DNA from: Sphagnum compactum
Lineage: Eukaryota; Bryophyta; Sphagnopsida; Sphagnales
DNA length: 64,000 nt
Reading direction: 5' to 3'
Assembly: GCA_965153455.1 (NCBI GenBank)
Contig: OZ234493.1
Coordinates: forward strand, 5,580,001 to 5,644,000
Part shown: positions 12,547 to 23,600 of the stretch, one piece after another
How positions within the stretch are numbered: the first letter of the stretch is position 1
How the letters are laid out: every line of letters begins with the position of its first letter
Made by a program: the position numbers and the translations under genes
Notes under the pieces: model-generated
Seen by the model: only the letters and a program-made list of their open reading frames with translations
The model's database searches: none
What the model was told of the DNA's origin: nothing

Positions 12547-13321
12547 TGACTTTGTGGATAACTTTATTGTTGTGTCCTGTTCACATGTGTGCCTTTGTCT
12601 GTTTCTGGACACAAAAGTTGGATAAACTTGGATTTGATATGATTTTGTTTGTATCTAAGAAGCCAACTCCTTAAACTCTTTTTCCACTCGTTCTTTTATT
12701 GGGAGTCAACTCCATTTTCCATGGTGTGGCGCAAAAAGGCCAGTGGGCTCCTTAATCAGCCAACCCGATGGAGCCAACTGGTACAAAAGCTCATCAAGTG
12801 TGAATAAGGCTGTTGTAAATCTAAAGACTCGATGACACGTGTTAACGCAGCCCATGAAAAAGCTGTCCAAGCATTGTTGTCGCCATTTGGCCCCCTTCCA
12901 CGTCATAGGATAATGAACCAAATGAGGTAGCCAGAGTAGTTTCTGTGCACTTTCTTTTCCTTACTTCTTTTCCACACATTTTCAGAAAACCTTGTATGTC
13001 TTTTTGGCACGTACGGTTCAGATGTGACCAACGTGCCACTACTCATGTGCCTGGACACCTCCACGTGAGCATCGAGACCAGTGATTTTTTTGGGACAAAA
13101 AATTGGGAAATTTTTGCACATTTTTTTGTTTTTGTTTTGCACATTTGGCTAATTTGGCTAATTTTGCTAATTTTAGGGGAAAAATTCACCAGATTCTTGA
13201 TATCAAAAGATTGAAAGCGAAACCCTGATCCAAATTTCGAGCCAGATAAAACATTGAAAAAGAGGGCAAATCATATTAGAAACAAAAAGAAGAAGATGGT
13301 TCTAGGTTTTGCCAATATAAA

Positions 13322-13638
13322 CAAGGGGTGTGTCACACTGTGGCCTTGCCATTTACATTAAAAAGTATCTTAAGGCAAAAGAAGAAATATGGAAAATCAA
13401 ATATTTCACCCTCCAAAAACATAATCTTCAAAAAATCCTCTAAAAGAAACCAAAATCCTTCAAGATATTATAACTCTATAACTAATCTCAAGTTTCAACA
13501 CAAGCCAAAATATCATCTTTCAAAAATCCTCATATAGAAATAGACCTATTACCTAGGCGCCAAAATCCCTTAAGCTACTATACTCTATAATGAATCTAAA
13601 CACAATATCCTTGCCTCGGTAGGCAAGACAAATAAAAG
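13322..13638 (-). repeat. Dispersed repeat B, right copy (inverted)
   Basis: Reverse-complement match to 4878-5204. Copy A is nearer the gene on this side and copy B farther, whereas on the left B is nearer. The four blocks therefore do not form one simple inverted duplication and are better read as independent insertions of two families. Confidence 0.85.
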
Positions 13639-14700
13639 GAAAATCTATAGGTAACACACAAAAGGAGAAGGAAAAAAAACTAGCCGCTCATCACATAATG
13701 GCTCTACCTCTTCAAACTTCAAACCAGCAGGAACAGTTGAAAAACTAGCAAATGATCCATAAATTTCTCAAAAAATGATCTCACAGTAACACCTTGTGAA
13801 CCTTCCTCAAATTTTGGGACCGAAATAAAAAACTAGATCATATTCCCTTCAGTAAGTACCTTAGTTAGCCCTTCAGATTTGACACTTTTTTTTGCCGAAT
13901 ATTTAATTATATTATTAAAACTTGACAAAGTCAAAGGTTTTTAAATATATATTTGGTAAAGGTATTATTATTTCACAGTCATTTGACAGCCAAAGTATCT
14001 TATTTTGAAGTAAAATATTAAAACACATTTTCAAGATTTTGACAATAAACCTTTTTTGTTTTTTTAATCACTGAATTTTTTCCTTATAATTAGTTTACTG
14101 CCGAATCTGTCAGGCTAGTACGGTATCGTCTCCTCCTCATAGTACAGCCAACACAACAAACACATCAAAATAGGGTAAATGAAAATTATAATACCCCCAG
14201 TACCTTGGCAGCTTGTGTCTGTTGAATAATTATTTATTTTTTAAAAATTCATTTTTGATATTTTTGAATATTTTTGAAGATTCAATACTTTTTCCTCACA
14301 ATGTTTTGTTATTTGAAATTTTCTTTTGGAGAATTTTAATTTTTTAAAAATAATAATAAATAGTTAGTTTGGAAGTGGGCATGGTGGGGAGGAATGTTTT
14401 TCTTTTTTCCTGGCGAATTGGCAGCTTGACGAATTTGTTTTTCAGAAAATGAAAAAAGAAAACACGAAACTTTTGTGATTTTCATGGATTTGTTTCGCCA
14501 GTTTTGAAATAAAATAATTAAATTAGCCACAACTAGACCATGGCACTTCCTAGGTCGCCACTTATAACAGCACTTTTGTAAAAATGCCACAGCCCACGTC
14601 GGACGGACGCCAGATAGGTAGGAAGGCAAAGGTACGTTGAAGGGGCGGTACACGCGTCAACGCCCGAGAGGGTAGGATAACGTATAATACACATACCGAG
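13639..14700. other. AT-rich intergenic DNA
   Basis: No gene is visible. From about 14580 the composition rises in GC and contains ACGT and CCGAC-core words (near 14595-14610), consistent with the distal promoter of the AP2/ERF gene. Confidence 0.5.
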
Positions 14701-14719
14701 TGGGCGTAGCGCATATACG

Positions 14720-14727
14720 TATAAATA
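14720..14727 (+). promoter_or_regulatory. TATA box candidate of the AP2/ERF gene
   Basis: A TATAAATA word lies in a GC-richer stretch. Initiation about 30 bases downstream would give a leader with the 5'UTR intron described below. A second TATAAATA at 14899-14906 lies inside that intron and could serve an alternative start. Confidence 0.55.
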
Positions 14728-15022
14728 CGTGTATAAGGAGAGGAGTGTCAATCGCGCATTCTTCAGCAGCGAACACATACCCGTTCTTCCTTCCGAACTC
14801 TCGCAGAGTTTCTATTTGCGCTGCCGCCCTTCTTCGACAGCTGCCGCACTGTGGACATCCCGCGTAAGCTTCTTTTCCACCTTCTCTCGTTCGTCGACTA
14901 TAAATACAGGCAACGACTCAGACTTGTGGCCTCATTTGCGGTTTCCTGCTTTCGTGTGCCATATTCTTTTCTCTCATCATCGTTGTTTGTAGTTGTCGAC
15001 GTCGATTTCCATACAGATACAT

Positions 15023-15040
15023 TTCTGGAAGCTTCCAGAA
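15023..15040. promoter_or_regulatory. Perfect four-unit heat-shock element
   Basis: TTCTGGAAGCTTCCAGAA is an exact 18-bp palindrome matching the canonical HSE pattern TTC-N2-GAA-N2-TTC-N2-GAA. It sits 357 bases upstream of the AP2/ERF start codon, inside the candidate 5'UTR intron and downstream of both TATA words. Trimeric heat-shock factors bind such sites with high affinity. Heat induction of this gene is inferred. Confidence 0.75.
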
Positions 15041-15064
15041 GTTGCGTGCTAGAAGGGCTTAGCT

Positions 15065-15084
15065 AGCCAGCCAGCCAGCCAGCC
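15065..15084 (+). repeat. AGCC microsatellite, five units
   Basis: Five perfect AGCC units lie in the leader or intron of the AP2/ERF gene, 25 bases after the heat-shock element. Confidence 0.9.
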
Positions 15085-15396
15085 ATTGAACGAGCGAGTG
15101 CTTTATCTCTTTTTTTATCTTTTATCTTTTCTTTACATGTTTTTGCAGAGGAATTCGATTCGTGGATTTTGCTTGTGATTGAAGTAATCTTATTTTTGAG
15201 AGATCTTTCTTGTATAGAGTTGGGTTTTTCTCAGCGAGAATTGAATTTCGTGAGGTTTTAGGCTTTTCAAGTGTAGTCAAAGAGGAGAAGTGGGGGTGGT
15301 GAAGCGAAGCTTTGAACGCTTTCACGTGCTCGCCGGGTACCAGGGTGATAGTTTTCGAGTTTTGTGAGTCGCTCGGGGAGAGGAAAAGCTCAGTAG

Positions 15397-16317
15397 ATGG
15401 TCGAGAAGGAAAGGACGCAAGCAGCAGCAGCGAGTAGGCGGAGGGCGAAACTACTGGGGCCTGTGAAGAAGGAGCTGGAAGGAGTTAACAAGCATGCTGG
15501 CAATATGATCGCTAGAGCAGCCGCGAGTCCCAAATCGTCTTCGTCTTCGCCCTACAGGGGAGTGCGCATGAGGCAGTGGGGGAAATGGGTATCGGAAATC
15601 AGAGAGCCTAATAAGAGGTCCAAGATTTGGCTCGGCTCCTTTCCCACGGCAGAGATGGCGGCACGTGCTTACGATGCTGCTGTCGTTTGCTTGAGAGGTC
15701 CATCGGCGCCAATGAATTTCCCCAACTCTCCCTCCCTCGCGCTCCCCAAGTGCGATTCTCCCAAAGATATCCAAGCTGCGGCTGCCGCTGCAGCGGCGGA
15801 GCCGTGCACTCCATTGTCGATGGCCAAACCCGTTGCTGTCTCACTTGGCGCGCAGCTCAATCGCATTGAATACGGGTCTGCGCCAATTAGGGTTTCAGAA
15901 GCCGAGTCTCAAGGATCCATAGGTCCAACGTCTCGGGCCGGCGAGGAGATCTCTATGTTGGGTAAAGCTGCTGCAACAGCTCCGGTGAAACTTGAAAATA
16001 TCGAATCATATTGTACTGGAGAATCAGGACCGTTTGTTCAGCAAGAGTTAGCGACTTCGGTGAAGCTTGACGATATCGGATACACTGCGGAGTCAGCGCC
16101 ACCTACCCACCTGCAGCAAGAGGAGCAAAACAGCGAAGTGGATTTAAGCATCTGGGATTCTGAAATGATCAGGGAACTAGAAGACATGCTTTTTGTAGAT
16201 CTTCCTCCTCTCCCTGATTTTGAAGAATCTCAGGTCTTCAATCCTCAACTCTCAGCCGATGATTCTACTGATCCTCCTGCATTCTGGTCGGAACCAAATT
16301 ACGCCTCTTTGTTATGA
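15397..16317 (+). CDS. AP2/ERF transcription factor, DREB type
   Basis: Intronless 306-residue protein. A single AP2 domain spans about residues 52-110: [19 protein letters not shown], then [13 protein letters not shown] and LRGPSA. Valine 65 and glutamate 70 correspond to V14 and E19, the DREB-type DNA-contact residues that favour DRE/CRT (CCGAC) sites. The sequence after the domain resembles groups A-4/A-5. A basic stretch (RRRAK, near 14-18) may be a nuclear signal. The C-terminal region is acidic with bulky hydrophobic residues ([19 protein letters not shown]) and ends in [11 protein letters not shown], suggesting activation. No EAR repressor motif (DLNxxP) is seen. The start is fixed by an in-frame TAG immediately upstream of the ATG. 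The predicted role is stress-responsive nuclear transcription control, with heat input suggested by the HSE upstream. Confidence 0.94.
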   Translation: MVEKERTQAAAASRRRAKLLGPVKKELEGVNKHAGNMIARAAASPKSSSSSPYRGVRMRQWGKWVSEIREPNKRSKIWLGSFPTAEMAARAYDAAVVCLRGPSAPMNFPNSPSLALPKCDSPKDIQAAAAAAAAEPCTPLSMAKPVAVSLGAQLNRIEYGSAPIRVSEAESQGSIGPTSRAGEEISMLGKAAATAPVKLENIESYCTGESGPFVQQELATSVKLDDIGYTAESAPPTHLQQEEQNSEVDLSIWDSEMIRELEDMLFVDLPPLPDFEESQVFNPQLSADDSTDPPAFWSEPNYASLL

Positions 16318-16794
16318 TCTGGCATTGGGGACATGTCCAATTCATGTTTAGGAAAGCAGATTTTTCGATACCTGCTTTCCAAGATTGCTAGCTGGAAGGT
16401 TATTGAGTGGCCGCTTGAAAGACTTGTACTATTGAAACTTCGCGGTTGAGAGTTCTGTGCAAGAAGCTGAGGCTGGAGAAGGCCTGTGTCAGTGCATATG
16501 CCCACAAGAGGCTGCAGAAGCAAGAAATTTGGAAACCTCTGAGAAGTAGAGTGTACACAATCATCTCAATTTTTGTTACCTACCAATTTTTTCAACCCTG
16601 TCTGTATACATACAGACAAGGGTTGTAGTTTTAAGTGCAGAAAATATAGACACAAATATACAAGGTCTGTGGAATAGGCTTTTGGTTTGGGGTGAAAAAA
16701 AAGCCCTTTCTGGTCAATAAGATTGTTCAAATTCGTCCCTTGAATTGTTTTTAAGAGCTGCCTTAGTGAACACGTACCTAAATGTTGAATGGCT

Positions 16795-16841
16795 TTTGCA
16801 TGTCTTTTGCATGTGGCTGCCACATGCAAAAGACATGCAAA
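16795..16841. repeat. Perfect 23-bp-arm hairpin downstream of the AP2/ERF gene
   Basis: Arms 16795-16817 and 16819-16841 are exact reverse complements separated by one base. The arm itself contains the word TTGCATG twice. It lies about 480 bases after the AP2/ERF stop codon. A weaker hairpin with CTGTCTGTA arms lies at about 16596-16622. Either could be part of the 3'UTR or a remnant of an inverted-repeat element. Confidence 0.85.
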
Positions 16842-19800
16842 TTGCAATGAACTTTCAACAAAAGTTTGGAGCTTTTAGGAGCTCTTTTAACACATGCTTC
16901 TCTGAATTTACTGAGGGTTGAACAAACCCTAACATTTGTGTATACAATTTCAACTTTCAACCTTTGCAACAACCTACTCAGCATACTACCAGACAAAGTT
17001 CTGGCAAATTACTTGTGCTGTGTGTTTTTTTTGTTTCAATTGAGACTGAAAATTGATTTAGTATTTTTGAGGTGCTCTAAAACAAGTATCCAAAGTTTTC
17101 CTCTGAATAAAATACTCAAAAATTGATTTCCATACATGGTATTTGGTAGAGATTATGGCCATTACCCAGCACAGTTTGAAGCCAACATCATGGCAATTTT
17201 TTTTCCTTTGTACTGCACCCTAAGAAAGGAAGAACATCCTCTATACTATACAAACATAGTAAAAAAATTGCACATCCCATGCATGTCTATTTATTGTGGA
17301 CAAATGTTCACTTTGAAATATTTGGACATTGTGTGAATCTGTATGATCTTTTTCCTTTCTATAAATTTCCATTTGCACAATGAATATTCCTGCTTATGAC
17401 TTTGCTCACAGAATACATGTCTAGCATAAGGTGAAAACATTTGGGAAAGAATATAGAGTTTTTGCAGTGTGTGTAGATCATATTCTCTTACTCCCTTGCT
17501 TGAAATTGTCATCTGGAATTGCTCAACTGAAATTGAAAACCTAAATTTATGTGTTTTTGTCAACTACTATATATTTTATTTTATTTTTATGTTGGAAATT
17601 CTTGCCTTGTTTTGAGTGAGATGTGGCTTCATGAAGCCCCAAACGGACCTTTCACTTTGAATGTTTTCTTTTGCTATGAGTATTTAACCTTACAGGAAAC
17701 AAAATTGAATCACCAGTATGGTTTCTTGGAGGCAACTTGCATGTCTTCCTTCACAAAGGCCACCTAAAAATGGTAGGTTTCAAGAAAATTTTCAATGTCT
17801 AAAGTGACCAAGTGACAACAATCTTTGCAATTCCATATGATCTAATGGTCAAATGGTATGATGTCATATGCACCCAAAGCATCAAAGAAGAGGCAAACTT
17901 GTGGTAACTCATGGACCAATTATTATAAGTGGGCACTATAGTGGGTCCAATAAGTCAAGCTATATGTTTCTTCCTATATTGCAAACCCAAGTACTCCAAT
18001 CACCTAAAACAATGTGGATATAAGAGGAGACACCAGTCACACTTAGTTAAATATCTTCCTTTCTTTTTAAGACATTTCCTTTCTCCTGGGGTTGTTGAGA
18101 GGAGACTTGGCATCTAGCCTACTTATCAGGATTTGGAAATTGGAACACAATTTTAACTGACTCTGGGAATCCCTTTGTGGAAGACAGTTGTAAACCTAGC
18201 TTTACTCTCTAGGCTGCTAGTGGAACCAGTTTGTGGGTGATAGCTGGAGACCTAGCTGGGTGTAGTCATTAAGCTCTTTTTAACTAATCAAATTTCATTT
18301 TGCATTCCTAGGCTTCTTTTTTAACCAAATTCATTTTTGTATTCAAGTTCTTTAACCATATTATAGAGTTACATCATCTCTCATGATTTTGTCTGAAGTC
18401 TGAACCTGAACCTGCAATAAAAGGGAGAGCCATTACCAAAGGGGTGTGAACCTGCACCTACACTCATACCATGGTAAAAACTAAAAACCCTTAATTTCCC
18501 CAACATTATATATGCACATAGTTGTTATTGTAGGCAGTTTAAAAAGTACTGCCTGATTGCCCTTTGCCCCATTTTTTTCACCTTGTCATGTTCTGCACCC
18601 ATAACCTCCCATGTTATGAGTACCAAGGGTCTCACAACACACCAAGAAGTATGTTACACACCCCTAGCACCTGTCACATGACCAAAACATGTCTGGGAAT
18701 GCCGAGGTGAAAAAAAATGGGGCAAAGGGCAGACTAAGGGGAAAAAATTGCAGCAGTACTCTTGTACTGACTGCAGTAACAACTATGGGCAAGTACAATG
18801 TTATGGGGTTTGGTGGTGTACACATTTTGGTGGTGCCCAATACACAGTTTGGGTCCTGTTATCCATGGCAAGCCCAAAACATGGACAATAGGGGTTCAAA
18901 GTGTGTCTGGGCATCATTGATCTTTTTTGAGAAAAAGATGGATTGAGCCTGGGCTTACAAGGGAAAAAAAAGGCAATAATGTGCACATATGATGTTGGGG
19001 TAATTCTTTTGGGTTGTTTCTGATCTTTATTCTAACCCACCTCTTATGACAAAATCCAGGTCTCCAAGTCTCAATTTAACATTTTCCTGGGCCAAATGCA
19101 GCTTGATAGAAGCCTCACTCAAAGAGGCAAAAAGAGAATTCAGGGATATTTTTTCAATTTTTGTGAGATTGAAAATTTGATGAATTCTGCCCCTATAAAA
19201 CAGCAAATTTGGTTGAAATTGCACTGAATTTGTCCAAAAAATTCACCAGATTGCCAAACTTCACCCCCAAAAAAATGCTGGTACCTCCCAAATTCATCCT
19301 GGCTAACAGCCATTACACATTGAACCATTGTTGCACTTTCCTGTTCATTCCCTCATGACCATACCGCACTAGTATTCACACTATTGCAAGCTCTGCAATG
19401 TGGAGACTCATTGTTCAGCCCTTTGGGAATATTGTGCTGTGTTGTTGAGCTCCTAAGCCACTTGTAACATCGACACTTCACATCCTTCAGGTCTGGGGGA
19501 AATTCCAGGTTTGAAACTGGAGGACTTTGCAACATTTTGAACACTCATAACTGGGGTTACAATTGTACTACAACTACAACTTTTAGTTTGATACTCACAA
19601 CACAAATTCTGATTAATAGGGCATTGTCATCTGACAGTATGCATTCAAGATCCAATGATCTGATAGCTTGTCAAGGTCTTGGCACTTGTTGCCTATTCTC
19701 ATGAAGGGAAAAGCTTCCAATCTGAATGATAGGCAGTACCCATAACTCCCTTATCAATTTTGTTTTGGATCTCAGATTGACTTAATGTAAATTTCCAAGC

Positions 19801-20661
19801 AGGAACTTTGTAAGATCTGAACTAGCCCAAGAGTCCCAGTTCCTGAATTGCATAAAATATAAATCTTAAAGATCCTCCCAACTCCTTGCATAATTTGGAG
19901 TATGAAGCCCTCCACAAGTGGTGCCAGACTTTGAACAATTGTTCCAACCTATGCATTTTAATACCATGGCATGTATTACACTACAACAGAGGAGACGCAA
20001 TATGACACACCATATGTTTCAGTTTGTAGTACAAAAGAAGTCAACATGGATGCTCAAAAGAAGCACACACACAAAAAGACCAGAGCCCAGATTTTGATCA
20101 GACTGATAAGAAATTTATCTGCACATGGACATGTGAAAGATTTACTCTATTGTTTCTCCAAAAAGTCATTGTAAGAGATGATCAGCTACACAAAAAATAG
20201 ATTCTCATAGTATGCACAATGCCTGACATCTCACCCAGATTCAAAACAGCCTAAAACAGGAACTGATATGCTCATAATACAGAAGAAAATGTGGTTTTCC
20301 TGTAGATCAGCACGTTGCCATTATCCTTCTTTTTCCATTGAGAGTTGGGAATATTCAAGGGGTGTGAACATATCGCATCTTGTGCCTTTGTCTACCCTGA
20401 CAACACACAATAGCTTTGTGCTTTTCAGGACTGCATCCTGAGGACAAACCAGCAATTTTTATCACCAACACACCAGCCATGTCCAGTACTGCAATCTCAT
20501 GGGAAGCACCAACAGATATGTCGTTTCTTCAGACCTGCCATAAATGTGGCTCACCTAACCCTAGTGTTAAATTACTGAAGCCTCATGGTACGCGACACCA
20601 GAAGCCACATAAGTCTACTGAACTGGGGAACTGGAAAGGCCCTGACATTTCTAGAGGGTCT
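16842..20661. other. Intergenic DNA between the AP2/ERF and FZR genes
   Basis: About 3.8 kb of AT-rich DNA without a gene I can support. Open frames are short, unrelated to known domains and interrupted. The right end probably contains the 3'UTR of the minus-strand FZR gene. Confidence 0.55.
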
Positions 20662-22251
20662 TCATCGTATATGGGTTCGACCCAATGACCAAACCCCTGT
20701 GTCTCGCACTGTGCTCTGTGACTTGGGAGATGGAAACACATTCCAAAATCGCAAGGTCTCATCACCTGCTCCTGTGACTATTGTTTGGCCATCTGGAGAA
20801 ATTGCAAGATACAAAACCCTCATGGTATGGCCAGTCAAAGTTGCTAGCTTTGACATTGCCGGGTAACGCCAAACAATAATCTGATTCTGAGAGTACCCAT
20901 GTGTGGAGACTAGTTCATTCACATTCTTAGACCACACAAGATTGCATACCTGGCTTCCTGTATCATAGCAATTCAAAGGAGTGTTGGTTGCCGTGTTCCA
21001 AAATCTGATACATCGATCAGCTGTCCCACCTCCAGAGGCTAGCAACCCATGCTGATGCGGTGACCAAGCTATGGCCTTGACAGCTGCATTGTGTTCGCTG
21101 AACTTCACAACAGGTTGTGTAGACTGCTGATTCCACACAAAAAGCTGGTTATCATTGCCCCCTGAAGCAAGCTCCCTGTCATCATATGACCACTTTAGGC
21201 CGCAAACCTCTGACTTATGACCCACCAGCTTGCTGACAAAATCCTCGTGGACACGCACATCTCGCTGCAAAATGTTCCGATCACGACTGCCAGAAGAGAG
21301 GATGTGAGAGCTCCATGCCAAGGTTCCCACACGAGTTCGATGGCCACTCATTGTCCGCACCTTCCTACACCGCGTTGCATCCCACAGCTGAACATCACCC
21401 AGGTTGGTCCCAACAGCAAGGTAGGTTCCCCGTTGAGTCCAACCTACAGAGCAGACACTGTCAGCAAGACCCAAATCACAAAGCTTTGTGACCTTGCTGG
21501 TGCAAGCACTCCAGAGGTAGACACAAGTCCCTAACCCTACAGCCAACACATTGTGTGATGACCAATCAACAAGATTAAGGTAAAAATCATCCTGCAGGGC
21601 TGGTGCATCCAGTACTTTGTACGGAGACCTCGCAATCTTTCGAGGTGCTTTCCTGGGGCTCATTGTAGTGCTAGTGAGAGTGGCATCCAATACTCCAGGG
21701 GAAAGAGAGTATGGACTTTCTGGCCTTGAACTTGACCCCCGCACCTGGTGATCACTCTTGAACCTAAAAAGATTTCTATTGGTGGGGCTGATAGGGGAGC
21801 GGATGGGATCTCGGGCAGCCAATCCCATTGCCTTATCTGGGGTTGCTGGTGATGATGCTTCTGTTCCAAAAAGCTCTGATCGGAGTAAGAGTGAATATGC
21901 TGCTGCACTGTCTTCCCTGTTATCATTTGCATGTGCAATGTTAGCACCTGATGGGGATCTGTCCAAGAGGGCAAAACCTGTCAAATTAGAGCTTGAACGG
22001 CTCGGGATAAACCGGTCACTGTATGAGGTCCTTACAGGGGATGATGTGCTGCTTGTTCCAATGTTGCTTAGGTTCTGCTTCATTGGAGATCCAGGTCCTC
22101 TCCATAACCTTCTAGCTACAGATTCTAGCTGCAAACTGTCTCTTGACATTCCTGCTGGCAAATTGAGTGTTCTGGCTGTCGTGGTTGCTAGTCCCCCTCG
22201 GCCTTGTACCCCATTCTCCCTGTCCACACTACTCTCCTCCATGAGATCCAT
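20662..22251 (-). CDS. APC/C activator, fizzy-related/CCS52 (CDH1) type WD40 protein
   Basis: A single exon of 529 residues from the first in-frame ATG at 22251. The frame stays open upstream to a stop near 22384 but has no earlier ATG, so an upstream coding exon is possible but not needed. CDH1-type activators bring substrates such as mitotic cyclins to the anaphase-promoting complex and promote the endocycle in plants. The sequence shows a C-box DRFIPSR (79-85), a serine/proline-rich linker with SP sites for CDK control, the CSM-like SPYKVLDAPALQDDFYLNLVDW region (209-230), seven WD40 blades and a C-terminal Ile-Arg tail. All APC-binding elements look intact. The DRFIPSR C-box and the linker place it with FZR/CCS52 and not CDC20. 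Absence of introns is unusual among the CCS52 genes I know. Confidence 0.93.
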   Translation of the reverse strand: MDLMEESSVDRENGVQGRGGLATTTARTLNLPAGMSRDSLQLESVARRLWRGPGSPMKQNLSNIGTSSTSSPVRTSYSDRFIPSRSSSNLTGFALLDRSPSGANIAHANDNREDSAAAYSLLLRSELFGTEASSPATPDKAMGLAARDPIRSPISPTNRNLFRFKSDHQVRGSSSRPESPYSLSPGVLDATLTSTTMSPRKAPRKIARSPYKVLDAPALQDDFYLNLVDWSSHNVLAVGLGTCVYLWSACTSKVTKLCDLGLADSVCSVGWTQRGTYLAVGTNLGDVQLWDATRCRKVRTMSGHRTRVGTLAWSSHILSSGSRDRNILQRDVRVHEDFVSKLVGHKSEVCGLKWSYDDRELASGGNDNQLFVWNQQSTQPVVKFSEHNAAVKAIAWSPHQHGLLASGGGTADRCIRFWNTATNTPLNCYDTGSQVCNLVWSKNVNELVSTHGYSQNQIIVWRYPAMSKLATLTGHTMRVLYLAISPDGQTIVTGAGDETLRFWNVFPSPKSQSTVRDTGVWSLGRTHIR

Positions 22252-23428
22252 ATGCCCTAAAATCTTGCAATCCAGAAAGGGTGATTTGAAAAATGTGCCT
22301 TTGCTCAAATCATCCTTGAGCCCAACTCTCTGCTTCTTCTTCCATTTTTGAGCTTCAGCTTCAGTGACCCTCTTTGGTTTGGATCATGTTGCCACATCAT
22401 TGGACTATCCAGCAACTCCCAGGCATTGTAGTAAGCTCTGTGAGCCCCCTTAGCTAACATAGATGCATTCAAGTAGATGAATATCTTTCTCATAGAAATC
22501 AATCGTTGGGGTGAGAGGCGATTTTTGGGAAGGCCATAACCTGTGGAGGAGCAGCGGATTCTATCAATCCCAGCCCATACCAACCTGCCCACTCTTCCGC
22601 TTCCCTCTCAAAACTTCCTCACGGGAAGTGCCCTCCTCCACTCTCCCTAATTCTCTTCTTCGACTTCGAGTTTCCCTTTTTAACATGCCCTACTCTTCCT
22701 TTTATTCCCTGGAGGATTCCCGCTCTGGTGAACCCAAAACGCCACCGAACAACAAGGTAACAAGAAGTGAAGACTACGGGAAATGCAAGAATTCTATCAT
22801 AAAAGAAAAAAAAACAAAAAAAAAAAACTGACAAAAAAGAGAGAATTTTTTTAGAACTTCAAAGGCGAAGAAGACAGAGGGACAGAGAGAGAATCCACGG
22901 CTGAACTGTCTTCGTGAAAACACACCACACTCCGCGCCTTGCTTTCTCGACTTTCTCCAGATTGCGGTACTACTCCAAACACAGATAACCGCATGAAAAC
23001 GTACCAACAGCAGCAAGCAATCCCCACGAACAGAAAGCGCCAGGCAAGGAAACCGAAAGGCCTTTCAAGACTTTTTTTCTTCCGGAAATCCAGAAATCCA
23101 AACCGAGAGAACCCAAAGGGAGGAAAAAAAAAAAAAGCAAGATTAAAAAGCACAGCAATGGCAGCAGTTTAGTAGTTTGCGGAAGGCAAAAGAATGATGC
23201 CGGCAACAGCAAGCAAAACTGCTCGCATAGTGTGCGACTGCCGATGCCCGGATTCGGCCATCGCTGTTCTGCAACGGCTCCTTGTCAGAAAGCTGGTGGA
23301 GAAGAAGGGAGGAGAGGGGGGGGGGGGGGGAAGAAGACGACCGACAATAACCGGTTACCTTCCTTACCCCTCCAACGGGCTATTGTCGGTCGCCAAGTCA
23401 TAAGTTACCACTCCCTGACAGGACTGTT
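22252..23428. other. 5' leader and proximal promoter of the FZR-type gene
   Basis: No other gene is seen. The stretch is GC-richer than the flanks and has A-rich runs near 22800-22830 and 23128-23140 and a run of 15 G at 23316-23330. A TATA box or start site cannot be placed with confidence. Confidence 0.5.
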
Positions 23429-23600
23429 GAAGTAGTAACTGAGTTTACGGTAACTTGCTGACATAAGTATTAACTGAGGGTAACTTGGTGGTAACTTGGT
23501 AATTTTCCGACATAAAGTAACTGATGGTAACTTGCCAACGTAGTAACTGAGTTTAAGGTAAGTCGCTGACATAGTAACTGAGCTTAGGTTAAGTAATGTC
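23429..23600. repeat. Imperfect tandem repeat carrying five MYB-core motifs
   Basis: Five divergent units of about 30-45 bp built on TAGTAACTGAGTTTAAGGTAA. The word TAACTG (reverse complement CAGTTA, a plant MYB core) occurs at 23436, 23471, 23518, 23544 and 23575. The array lies about 1.2 kb upstream of the FZR-type start codon on its 5' side. A regulatory role is inferred. Confidence 0.65.

Larger units (their letters stand above)
14864..15148 (+). other. Candidate 5'UTR intron of the AP2/ERF gene
   Basis: The donor CGCG|GTAAGC-like site at 14864 and a strong acceptor (pyrimidine tract, then TTTTTGCAG ending at 15148) would remove 285 bases. The interval contains the second TATA word, the heat-shock element and the AGCC repeat. 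Removal would also discard most of the upstream open frames. There is no transcript evidence, so this is a prediction. Confidence 0.5.

Noticed and set aside
22252-22308. N-terminal extension of the FZR-type protein by 19 residues
   Set aside because: The extension would start at a TTG codon; the first ATG is at 22251 and gives all family motifs.
21758-22351. Plus-strand open frame of 197 codons
   Set aside because: Antisense shadow of the FZR-type coding sequence, which has unmistakable C-box and WD40 motifs on the minus strand.
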